DNA from: Desulfobacterales bacterium
GTDB lineage: Bacteria > Desulfobacterota > Desulfobacteria > Desulfobacterales > Desulfosalsimonadaceae
Length of the DNA stretch: 55,142 nt
Direction of reading: 5' to 3'
NCBI GenBank assembly: GCA_018399235.1
Contig: JAGYOX010000003.1
Coordinates: forward strand, 1-55,142
The position numbers were made by a program, and so were the translations under genes. Of the stretch, positions 8,250-15,968 are shown piece by piece. The notes beneath the pieces are model-generated. The model saw only the letters and a list, made by a program, of their open reading frames with translations, had not been told where the DNA came from and did no database searches. Positions within the stretch are counted from its first letter, which is position 1; every line of letters starts with the position of its first letter.

Positions 8250-10790
8250 CTACCGGCCGCAGCATTTCTTGTATTTTTTCCCGCTCCCGCAAGGGCATGG
8301 ATCGTTTCTGCCGACCTTCTGACCAACCCGTTTAACCGGCTTCTTCTTATGCTGACTCTCGTCGCCGTGGGAAAATGTCATCTCCTGCTCATCTGGCTGG
8401 GCTATCTCAGAAACCTGACTGGGTTCGGAGATCTGAATACGGAATAGAATCTGAAGGGTTTCCTCTTTGATCCGAGAAATCAGATCCTGAAACATTTCAT
8501 AGGCTTCTTTTTTATACACCATCAACGGATCCTGCTGGGCATACCCGCGGAGCCCGATGCCCTCCTTTAGATGATCCATTGACAGGAGGTGATCCTTCCA
8601 AAGGTTATCCACTGTCTGAAGCATGACGATTCGCTCAATTTCACGGAAATCTTCGCTGCCGACGGTGGCCCGTTTTTTTTCGTAAATCCGGATGGCCTCA
8701 TTCTGAATCCAATCGACCAGTTCCTCAGGCTTCAGGGCCGCCACCGAATCCGAATTGATGTTCAACCGAAAATTGAACTGCTCATATACCGCATCGCGCA
8801 ACGCCTTGAGATTCCAGTCTGCAGGCGGGGTTTTTTCATCCGTATAGGTCTCAACGATATCGCCTGCCCTTTCCCCGATCATTTCTTCGATCACAGGGCG
8901 CAAGCTTTCTTTGCTAAGGGCCTGCTGGCGATGTTTATAAATCATTTCCCGCTGCTGATTCATGACATCGTCGAACTCCAGGAGCTGCTTTCGGATTTGA
9001 AAATTGTGGTCCTCCACCTTGCTCTGGGCGTTTTCTATGGCCCGGGAAATCATCCTATGCTCAATCGGCTCGCCTTCGGCCATACCCAGACGATTCATGA
9101 AGCCGGATATCCGCTCGCCCCCGAATATACGGAGCAGGTCATCCTCCAATGACAGGTAAAACCTCGAAGATCCGGGATCCCCCTGGCGTCCGGACCGGCC
9201 GCGGAGCTGGTTGTCTATCCGGCGGCTCTCATGGCGTTCGGTACCCAGAATATGCAGGCCCCCCAGCTCGACCACGCCTTCTCCAAGCTTAATATCGGTC
9301 CCGCGGCCCGCCATGTTGGTGGAAATGGTGACCGAGCGTTTCTGACCGGCGTTGGCGATAATTTCAGCCTCCGCCTCATGGTTTTTGGCATTCAAAACAT
9401 TGTGCGGCACCCCCCGCTTTTTCAGCCGGCGGCTCAGCTCCTCGGACACATCAATGGATACCGTACCCACCAGCACGGGCTGGCCTTTGTTATACAGCTC
9501 AACAATTTCATCAAGGACCGCCTCGTATTTTTCCCGACGGGTCCGATAGATAACGTCCGAATGATCCATCCGGATCATGGGCTCATTGGTGGGAATCACC
9601 ACCACATCCAGGTTATAGATTTTCTTGAATTCCGCAGCTTCCGTGTCCGCGGTTCCCGTCATACCGCTTAGCTTGTCATACATCCGAAAGTAGTTCTGGA
9701 ACGTAATCGTGGCCAACGTCTGGTTTTCGTTTTCGATTTTAACCTTTTCCTTGGCCTCAAGCGCCTGATGCAGCCCTTCACTGAATCGGCGGCCCGGCAT
9801 GAGACGGCCCGTAAATTCGTCAACAATGATCACCTCGCCTTCCTTGACGATATAATCCACATCCAGCTTGAACAGGGTATGGGCCTTCAGCGCCTGATTG
9901 ACATGGTGGAGCAGATCAATGTTTTTGGTATCGTAAAGGTTGTCCACATTTAAAAGCTTCTCCGCCTTGGCCACGCCGTCTTCGGTCAACACGGCGGATT
10001 TGGCTTTTTCATCCACTGTATAGTCGGTTTCAGCCTCCAATGAAGGGATAATGCTGTTGACCTGATAATACAGGTGGGTCGATTTTTCTGCCGGCCCGGA
10101 AATGATGAGCGGGGTCCGGGCCTCGTCGATTAAAATACTATCCACCTCGTCGACAATGGCAAAATAGAGCTCGCGCTGTACCAGTGTCTCCGGATTAAAC
10201 TTCATGTTGTCGCGGAGATAGTCAAACCCGAATTCATTGTTGGTGCCGTATATAACATCCGCGTTATAGGCGTCCTTGCGTTCATCATCGTCCATACCGT
10301 GCACAATAGCGCCAACGGTGAGTCCCAGAAACTTATAGATATTGCCCATCCATTCCGCATCCCGGCGGGCCAGGTAGTCGTTGACCGTGACGATATGGAC
10401 CCCTTTGCCGGTGATCGCATTCAAATAGGCGGCCAGCGGCGCTACCAGGGTTTTTCCTTCACCGGTCTTCATTTCCGCGATACAGCCTTCATGCAAAACC
10501 ACGCCGCCGATTAACTGCACGTCAAAATGACGCATGCCAAGGGTTCGCCAACAGGCCTCGCGTACGGTAGCGAACGCCTCGGGAAGGAGCTCATCCAGCG
10601 TTTCCCCGTCATTATAACGCGATTTTAACCGCCGGGTTTGCGCCGCCAGTTCCTCGTCGCTCATGGCCTTGATTTGCGGCTCCCATTCATTGATCCGTTC
10701 AACAATAGGATAATACTGCCGCAATATCCGTTCATTTTTGCTGCCAAATAGTTTTAGCAGAAATTTATTCGTTGCAGCGCCTATTTGCAT
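8250..10790 (-). CDS. secA: Preprotein translocase ATPase SecA
   Basis: 846 residues from the ATG at 10790, which has AAGGA ten bases upstream; the TTG-initiated longer form (10811) reads through this ribosome site and is unlikely. Motor of the SecYEG translocon. Helicase motifs: [17 protein letters not shown] (Walker A, near 100), [19 protein letters not shown] (Walker B), and the [12 protein letters not shown] motif of NBD2. The last residues form the zinc-binding [13 protein letters not shown] that contacts SecB or phospholipids. Follows the M23 peptidase gene by 62 bp. Confidence 0.97.
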   Translation of the reverse strand: MQIGAATNKFLLKLFGSKNERILRQYYPIVERINEWEPQIKAMSDEELAAQTRRLKSRYNDGETLDELLPEAFATVREACWRTLGMRHFDVQLIGGVVLHEGCIAEMKTGEGKTLVAPLAAYLNAITGKGVHIVTVNDYLARRDAEWMGNIYKFLGLTVGAIVHGMDDDERKDAYNADVIYGTNNEFGFDYLRDNMKFNPETLVQRELYFAIVDEVDSILIDEARTPLIISGPAEKSTHLYYQVNSIIPSLEAETDYTVDEKAKSAVLTEDGVAKAEKLLNVDNLYDTKNIDLLHHVNQALKAHTLFKLDVDYIVKEGEVIIVDEFTGRLMPGRRFSEGLHQALEAKEKVKIENENQTLATITFQNYFRMYDKLSGMTGTADTEAAEFKKIYNLDVVVIPTNEPMIRMDHSDVIYRTRREKYEAVLDEIVELYNKGQPVLVGTVSIDVSEELSRRLKKRGVPHNVLNAKNHEAEAEIIANAGQKRSVTISTNMAGRGTDIKLGEGVVELGGLHILGTERHESRRIDNQLRGRSGRQGDPGSSRFYLSLEDDLLRIFGGERISGFMNRLGMAEGEPIEHRMISRAIENAQSKVEDHNFQIRKQLLEFDDVMNQQREMIYKHRQQALSKESLRPVIEEMIGERAGDIVETYTDEKTPPADWNLKALRDAVYEQFNFRLNINSDSVAALKPEELVDWIQNEAIRIYEKKRATVGSEDFREIERIVMLQTVDNLWKDHLLSMDHLKEGIGLRGYAQQDPLMVYKKEAYEMFQDLISRIKEETLQILFRIQISEPSQVSEIAQPDEQEMTFSHGDESQHKKKPVKRVGQKVGRNDPCPCGSGKKYKKCCGR

Positions 10791-10852
10791 ATACTCAATT
10801 GTCCTTAACAAGAAAAATATAAGAAAAAACTACAGGCAGGCAAAAAAGGTGA

Positions 10853-11797
10853 TCAGTGCCGGGCAACGCGTTGGGGCATATATTTTCCTGCATCCACCGG
10901 GACATCATTTAACCGGACTTCATAATGTACATGGGGACCGGTGCTTCTTCCGGTACTGCCCATTTCCCCTATAATATCGCCCTTTGTGACATTCTGGCCG
11001 CAATTAACCCGAATTTTATTCATATGACCGTAACGCGTCTTAATCCCGAATCCATGGTCTATAACCACGGTTTTTCCCATTGATCCTTTAACGCCTGCAA
11101 ATAAAACTTTTCCATCCGCCGTCGCTTTTATCGGGGTTCCCTCCCGGCAGGCAATATCCACGCCGGCATGGAACTCTTTTTCGCCGGTAAACGGGGAGTG
11201 CCGATAGCCGAATTTGGATGAAACCCAGCCGCCGTCAATCGGCCGGATCGACGGTGTCGCCGCCTCAAGATTCTTTAAGGCTTTCAGCGTTTTCCATAAC
11301 ACCTCAAACTGATTTTTCTGATCTTCAGCCGCATCATCCAATGACTGAACGGACTGATCGATGCCGGTGATCATCTTGTCATATTCTTCGGAGGAGAGAA
11401 AATCCGCCGCCGCATCTTCCGGTATGGTTCCGCCCATGCCATAAGATTCCAGCTTCTCCCCTTCTGCCTCTTTACCGATAATTTGACGGATTTTTTGCTC
11501 ATACCGGTTCAGTTTGACCAACTTCATCTGAAGGGTGTCGATTTTGGCTGTGAATTCATCGATCTGGCTATCGCGCTGATCAACGACGGATTTCAGTTCT
11601 GCAATTTGCCGCTTTAACTCCGGGGCTTTTTCCTGATCGGCAACCACTTGACCATAATGGAACAGTGCGAATCCAAAAGCCAAAATCAACGCCAGTACGG
11701 ATACCCCTGCAGCATAAAGATGCCTTTTGGTTAAAAGCTTCAACCTTACAAATGAGCCGCTTGGATTATAGATAAATATGCTCAGTCGATGATTCAT
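10853..11797 (-). CDS. Membrane-anchored M23 (LytM-type) metallopeptidase
   Basis: 314 residues. One N-terminal membrane segment (about residues 28-48), a coiled-coil stretch (about 55-110) and a C-terminal M23 domain. Zinc and catalytic residues are present: H and D of FHAGVDIA, and HxH of GPHVHYEVR, so an active peptidoglycan endopeptidase is plausible, unlike degenerate EnvC/NlpD-type activators. Acts in the periplasm. Located upstream of secA on the same strand; a shared transcript is possible. Its upstream region (11798-12382) is full of repeats. Confidence 0.9.
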   Translation of the reverse strand: MNHRLSIFIYNPSGSFVRLKLLTKRHLYAAGVSVLALILAFGFALFHYGQVVADQEKAPELKRQIAELKSVVDQRDSQIDEFTAKIDTLQMKLVKLNRYEQKIRQIIGKEAEGEKLESYGMGGTIPEDAAADFLSSEEYDKMITGIDQSVQSLDDAAEDQKNQFEVLWKTLKALKNLEAATPSIRPIDGGWVSSKFGYRHSPFTGEKEFHAGVDIACREGTPIKATADGKVLFAGVKGSMGKTVVIDHGFGIKTRYGHMNKIRVNCGQNVTKGDIIGEMGSTGRSTGPHVHYEVRLNDVPVDAGKYMPQRVARH

Positions 11798-11897
11798 ATG
11801 AATTTTAAGCCCGTGTTGAGTTACAAACGTAGGTAAATAATATCTCCATAAAAATCAAAATGTCAAGTATTGATGGCACTGTAAAAACTCTACTTTC

Positions 11898-11929
11898 GTC
11901 ATGCCGGACTTGATCCGGGACGGAATGAC
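11898..11929. repeat. Imperfect inverted repeat, GTCATGCCGG type
   Basis: Starts GTCATGCCGGAC and ends GGGACGGAATGAC; the outer GTCAT/ATGAC and the inner CCGGACTTGATCCGG pair to form a stem-loop. The GTCAT...ATGAC ends resemble those of the stem-loop repeats at 22994 and 31661. Single copy in the window. Confidence 0.5.
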
Positions 11930-11947
11930 ATCGGCTTGGGGTTTCGA

Positions 11948-11979
11948 CTTCTAAGTAACTTAACGGTTTAAGGTTTAAG
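11948..11979. repeat. 32-bp direct repeat, copy 1
   Basis: Begins CTTCTAAGTAACTTAACGG and runs into GGTTTAAGGTTTAAG. The same 32 bases recur exactly at 55110-55141, 43 kb away and in the same orientation. In both places it leads into the heptamer array, suggesting a conserved flank of a mobile or duplicated intergenic element. Confidence 0.75.
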
Positions 11980-11999
11980 GTTTAGGGTATAAGGTTAAA
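11965..11999. repeat. Heptanucleotide repeat array (5 units)
   Basis: Units read GGTTTAA, GGTTTAA, GGTTTAG, GGTATAA, GGTTAAA. Same unit family as the arrays at 24188, 30196 and 31471. Noncoding, between divergent genes. Confidence 0.8.
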
Positions 12000-12072
12000 A
12001 AAATCAAAAGCTTAGCCATGTAGGGCGGATAAACAAAGCGCATTCGTCAATTCCTGATCGGTTTATCGAGAT

Positions 12073-12109
12073 TTGTACAGTCAATGTAGTGGAAGGCTTT
12101 AGCCTTCCA
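12073..12109. repeat. REP-like palindromic repeat, copy 1
   Basis: Contains the perfect palindrome-like hairpin GGAAGGCTTTAGCCTTCC (12091-12108) preceded by TTGTACAGTCAATGTAGT. A second copy at 31571-31607 keeps both the hairpin and the TTGTACA...ATGTAG flank with few differences. A related hairpin, GACGGGCTAAAGCCCGTC, is at 12147-12164. A dispersed extragenic palindrome family. Confidence 0.75.
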
Positions 12110-12146
12110 TTGGACGCGGCCTGCTGCATCGGCCGCTTCTGCGAAT

Positions 12147-12164
12147 GACGGGCTAAAGCCCGTC
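12147..12164. repeat. Hairpin related to the REP-like repeat
   Basis: GACGGGCTAAAGCCCGTC, a perfect inverted repeat sharing the GGCTNNAGCC centre of the palindrome 40 bp upstream. With that copy it makes a paired arrangement like bacterial interspersed mosaic elements. Confidence 0.65.
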
Positions 12165-12382
12165 TCTACATCGCATCTACCATAAAAATTACTTATAGGC
12201 TCGGTCCCGGGCCGCGGCCGGGGGGGGGTTACTTCTAAAATTAAATTATGCCGGTTAAATAAAATTCTTGCCTGTCTGGAAATTTTCTTTAATCTAGAAA
12301 ACGGAATGCAATGGGTTAGCCTTGTAAAAAATAACCCCTGGCGTCTCAGCCCTTTAACGCCTTCCTTAAAGAGGTTTGAACT

Positions 12383-14206
12383 ATGGACAGAGAAAAACGC
12401 ATGCTGACCGCCATCTTGAACACCATTGATGACGGCATCTACATTATCGATAGGTCCTATACAGTGGAGTACATGAACCAGAAGATGACCGACATGCTTG
12501 AGCCCGGCGTGGGGAAAAAATGCTACGAAGTGTTGAATAATCGCAATGAAATCTGCCCATGGTGCCGGGCTGAGGAGATTTTTAAGGGCCAAAGCCTGCG
12601 CTGGGAGCTTTACGTGCCGAAAGCGGACCGGACCTTCGCGCTGACTGAAATGCCGATAAGAAATCCGGACGGCTCGGTTTCAAAGATGAGCGTCTATCGC
12701 GATATTACCTATCATAAACAGCGCGAAGCCCAGTTAAAAGCTTCTGAAGAAGACTACCGAAAGCTGTTTGAGCATGTCGGGGTGGGGGTCTATATCAGCA
12801 GCAAGGAAGGCAAATTTCTCGACGCCAATCAGACGCTTCTGGATATGCTGGACTATCCAGGCAAAGAGCAGTTCCTGAAAATGGATATTACCACGGACCT
12901 CTACGTCAGGCCGGAAGACCGGCGCCAGTTTCAGGAAATGATCGAGTGCGACGGCCGTGTCATGGACTACGAGGTGGAGTTCAAAAAACGGGACGGCACC
13001 CCCATCATTGTCTCGCTGACCAGCCATGTGCGATACGACCCGGACGGCAATGTGCTGGGATACGAAGGCATTGTCGTGGACGAAACCCAGCGCTATCAAA
13101 TGGAAAAAAAGCTCCAGGAAGCGCACGATTTTATGAACAAAATTATTCAGAGCTCGCCCAACCCGATAATGGCGGCAGACCTTAAGGGCAATATCATCAT
13201 CTGGAACCGGGCGGCGGAAAAAACGCTGGGCTATCCGGCGGATGAAGTGATCGGTAAAATGAATATCACCAAAATATACCCGCAAGGCGTGGCCCGGAAA
13301 ATCATGAAAATGATCCGCAGTCCAGAAAATGGCGGTATCGGGATGCTCCGCGCTTTTCCCCTGCTCTATGTGCGACGCGACGGCGAAGTCATCGACGGAA
13401 ATCTCTCCGCCGCCATGGTCTACGATGACAAGGGGAATGAACTCGCCACCGTGGGATCATTCGTTGATCTAAGGGAGCGCATTGAAATGGAGCAACAGCT
13501 TAGAAAGACTCAGGAGCAGCTGCTGCACTCGGAAAAACTCGCCGCCATGGGGCGGCTCACCTCCCAGCTGGCCCATGAATTAAACAACCCGATTTACGGC
13601 ATTATGAATACCCTTGAATTATTAAAAACAGAGGTGCCGCCGGAAAACAAGCGCCGCAAACTTCTTGACATGTCACTTTCAGAAACCGTCCGTCTGGCCG
13701 ACATGCTGAGAAAAATGCTCTCTTTTTCAAAGCCCGAGCAGGAAGAGAAAAAGGCCACGGACATTAACAAAATACTTGATGAGCTGATCATGCTCCACGA
13801 AAAGCAGCTTCAGGAAAATGACATCAAGGTTAGTTTTGAACTGGCAGAAGATCTGGAAATGATCCACGCCTCGCCCAACCAGCTGCGCCAGGTATTTTTA
13901 AATATGATTTCAAATGCCAGAGATGCCATGCCGGAGGGCGGCACCCTGACGATTTCAACCTGCAGACAGGATTCCCAAATCCGCATCAACATTGCCGACA
14001 CCGGAACCGGTATCAAGGAGGAAAACATCGGCAAAATTTTCGACAGCTTTTTTACCACCAAAGACAGCATAAAAGGTGTGGGCCTGGGCCTTTCCGTCTG
14101 TTACGGGTTTATCAAGGATCATGGCGGGGACATCCAGGTGGAGAGCACGCCTGACGGCGGAACCACCTTTTCCATTACCCTTCCCCTTAACCTCTCCAAA
14201 AAATAA
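12383..14206 (+). CDS. Soluble PAS-domain sensor histidine kinase
   Basis: 607 residues, no membrane segment. Three PAS domains in series (about 5-115, 120-240, 250-375), then HisKA/HATPase. H-box LAHELNNPIYG with the phospho-acceptor His near 398, N-box NMISNARDAMPEGG, G1 DTGTGI, F FFTT, G2 GVGLGLSVCYG. The first PAS contains NEICPWCRAEE, a CxxC pair that could bind metal or sense redox state (inference). AGAGG precedes the ATG. The next gene is a response regulator on the same strand 174 bp on; they probably form a pair, and the redox cluster downstream is a candidate target. Confidence 0.93.
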   Translation: MDREKRMLTAILNTIDDGIYIIDRSYTVEYMNQKMTDMLEPGVGKKCYEVLNNRNEICPWCRAEEIFKGQSLRWELYVPKADRTFALTEMPIRNPDGSVSKMSVYRDITYHKQREAQLKASEEDYRKLFEHVGVGVYISSKEGKFLDANQTLLDMLDYPGKEQFLKMDITTDLYVRPEDRRQFQEMIECDGRVMDYEVEFKKRDGTPIIVSLTSHVRYDPDGNVLGYEGIVVDETQRYQMEKKLQEAHDFMNKIIQSSPNPIMAADLKGNIIIWNRAAEKTLGYPADEVIGKMNITKIYPQGVARKIMKMIRSPENGGIGMLRAFPLLYVRRDGEVIDGNLSAAMVYDDKGNELATVGSFVDLRERIEMEQQLRKTQEQLLHSEKLAAMGRLTSQLAHELNNPIYGIMNTLELLKTEVPPENKRRKLLDMSLSETVRLADMLRKMLSFSKPEQEEKKATDINKILDELIMLHEKQLQENDIKVSFELAEDLEMIHASPNQLRQVFLNMISNARDAMPEGGTLTISTCRQDSQIRINIADTGTGIKEENIGKIFDSFFTTKDSIKGVGLGLSVCYGFIKDHGGDIQVESTPDGGTTFSITLPLNLSKK

Positions 14207-14315
14207 CTATAATAAATATAAAAATTATAAAAATTTTTCATGCCTATTCTTCCTATCTTAAATATTTTCATTTAACTTAATAACTTAAAGCTATAGTGGT
14301 TTTGATTTTTTTTGC

Positions 14316-14345
14316 TTGACATCTTTATAAATTCTGTAATAATAG
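14316..14345 (+). promoter_or_regulatory. Candidate sigma-70 promoter of the response regulator
   Basis: TTGACA at 14316-14321, then an AT-rich -10 region TAATAATAG at 14337-14345, allowing spacers of 15-18 bp. Located 36 bp before the response-regulator ATG. By eye only. Confidence 0.5.
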
Positions 14346-14380
14346 AAATAAATAAAAAAACGCCCTAAGGAGATACCCCC

Positions 14381-14956
14381 ATGGAAGATGTGCTTACCGT
14401 CTTCAAAGCCAGCAAATATTGCAGCGTATCCCCAAAAACCATCATCAACTGGATTGAATCCGGCCTGATCAAAGCTTACAAAACGCCGGGAGGGCACCGG
14501 CGTATCAATCGCAAGGATTTGATAACCTTCCTGGAAAAACAGGGTATGCCGATACCGGAAAAAGAAACCGGGACGGGACGCATAAAAATCCTTGTGGTGG
14601 ATGATGACCCCATTATCGTGGAATCGATTGTCCAGGCCCTGGAAGAAGACGAATACGACTATGAGGTCATATCCGCGGCTGATGGATTTGAAGCCGGTAT
14701 CCAGGTGAGCCACTTCAAACCCGATCTCCTGATTCTCGATATTATGATGCCGGACATCAAGGGCTTTGACGTCTGCAAGAAGATCAAATCCACACCTGAA
14801 ACCCGGGACACCAAAATTATTGTATTATCCGCTTACCTGGACGAAGAAAAATTCAAACAGATGAAGGAATACGGCGCTGACGCCTGCTACTCCAAACCCC
14901 TGCCCCTGCCCCAGTTAAAAGAGGAAGTCAGCAGACTTTTGGGACTCCGAGAATAA
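14381..14956 (+). CDS. Response regulator with MerR/excisionase-type HTH at the N-terminus
   Basis: 191 residues. The order is inverted relative to most regulators: an N-terminal winged HTH of the excisionase/MerR type (about 1-55; SPKTIINWIESGLIKAYKTP and GGHRRINRKDL) followed by a REC domain (about 67-190). REC residues: acidic pair in VVDDDP, phospho-acceptor Asp near 118 in LLILDIMMPD, Ser/Thr at VLSAY and Lys in YSKPLPLP. AAGGAG precedes the ATG. Sits between the histidine kinase and the MetF paralogue, 32 bp from the latter, so it may control the redox cluster (inference). Confidence 0.92.
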   Translation: MEDVLTVFKASKYCSVSPKTIINWIESGLIKAYKTPGGHRRINRKDLITFLEKQGMPIPEKETGTGRIKILVVDDDPIIVESIVQALEEDEYDYEVISAADGFEAGIQVSHFKPDLLILDIMMPDIKGFDVCKKIKSTPETRDTKIIVLSAYLDEEKFKQMKEYGADACYSKPLPLPQLKEEVSRLLGLRE

Positions 14957-14988
14957 CGCCGGCTTAATGCCGGCAGGGAGGCGCATCA

Positions 14989-15864
14989 ATGAAATTAAAA
15001 GAAGCGCTTGAAAAAAAAGACTTTGTGGTTACTTCTGAATTCCAGGCCCCCCTTGAATCCGACCAGGAAAACCTCATCAAGAGCTTAAGCGCCGTGCGCG
15101 GCAGGGTAGACGGTGTATCGCTTTCTGAAGTCGAATTTGAAGGCATTGTCGGCGATACCATCCAGACCTGCGAAATTCTGAAGCAAAACCGCTTTGAGTC
15201 CATCTACCAGACCACGACCCGGGACAAAAACCGGATTCAACTAATGAAAGATCTGACACAGGCCCGTACTGCGGGGGTGGACAACCTTCTGGTATTTACC
15301 GAGGACTACCGCATCACCGGCGACAGCCTGCAGGAAATGATGTTTTTCCATGTGGACTGCGGAAAAATACAGTCCGTTCTCGAGCACATCCGGGAGGGCC
15401 GGGGCCTTGAAGGCGACGAACCGCCGGATAAAGGCGAATTCCTTCTGGGCTCCGGGGTCGAATCCAACTGGGGAAAAAACGTGCCAGATCTTGAACTACG
15501 TGAGATGGAGGAAATGACCAAAATCGGCGCCGGCTACTTTTTAACCACGCCGGTATTTGACGTGGAGCGGTTTGAAAAATTTTTAAACCGTACCAACACA
15601 TTCGGGGTCCCGGTGATTGCCGAGGTCATGATCATCCGAACCGCGGGAATGGCCCAATTCCTGAACCGCCATTTAAAATCCGGGCTTGTGCCGGACTGGA
15701 TCATCCAGAAGCTTGCCCGGGCCACGGATAAGGAAAAAGCCAGTATTGAACTCTTCGCCGATACGGTTAAAGGCCTGAAAGACCTTTGCCAGGGAATACA
15801 TATCATCACCATCGGCGGAGAGGAAAAACTCAAGCGCTACCTTGATGCGGCAAAACTGAAATAA
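14989..15864 (+). CDS. Divergent methylene-tetrahydrofolate reductase (MetF) paralogue
   Basis: 291 residues with the MTHFR TIM-barrel layout: TSEFQAP at the start (Glu in the position of the catalytic acid), TTTRDKNR strand, and GIHIITIGGEEKLKRYL at the end, all aligning with the MetF at 23295. It differs at LTGDS, which reads FTEDY here, so the flavin/substrate loop is altered. Begins the redox cluster, with GGGAGG before the ATG. Two MetF-like proteins in one cluster suggest that one is catalytic and the other structural or specialised for another C1 carrier; which is which is not decidable by eye. Confidence 0.82.
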   Translation: MKLKEALEKKDFVVTSEFQAPLESDQENLIKSLSAVRGRVDGVSLSEVEFEGIVGDTIQTCEILKQNRFESIYQTTTRDKNRIQLMKDLTQARTAGVDNLLVFTEDYRITGDSLQEMMFFHVDCGKIQSVLEHIREGRGLEGDEPPDKGEFLLGSGVESNWGKNVPDLELREMEEMTKIGAGYFLTTPVFDVERFEKFLNRTNTFGVPVIAEVMIIRTAGMAQFLNRHLKSGLVPDWIIQKLARATDKEKASIELFADTVKGLKDLCQGIHIITIGGEEKLKRYLDAAKLK

Positions 15865-15968
15865 ACGCCCTCCCCTCTTCGCAGAACCGTTGCTTCGCGT
15901 GCTGCTGTATCGCCCGTTTTCAAGGCGGCTATATTGATCCCTTAACCCAATACAGGAGGATCAATATT

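Larger units (their letters stand above)
11798..12382. other. Intergenic region rich in repeats, no gene
   Basis: Between divergently oriented genes (M23 peptidase minus, histidine kinase plus). It contains an imperfect inverted repeat (11898-11929, GTCATGCCGGAC to ...GGAATGAC), a 32-bp stretch also found at the window end (11948-11979), five heptamers (11965-11999), two palindromes (12091-12108 and 12147-12164) and a short G-run (about 12221-12230) after a GC-rich patch. Reading frames here are shadows. The promoters of both flanking genes must lie here but none is convincing. Confidence 0.7.

Noticed and set aside
12047-12592. 181-codon minus-strand frame before and across the histidine kinase start
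   Set aside because: It overlaps the kinase coding region and repeat DNA, has no motif and no ribosome site; a shadow frame.
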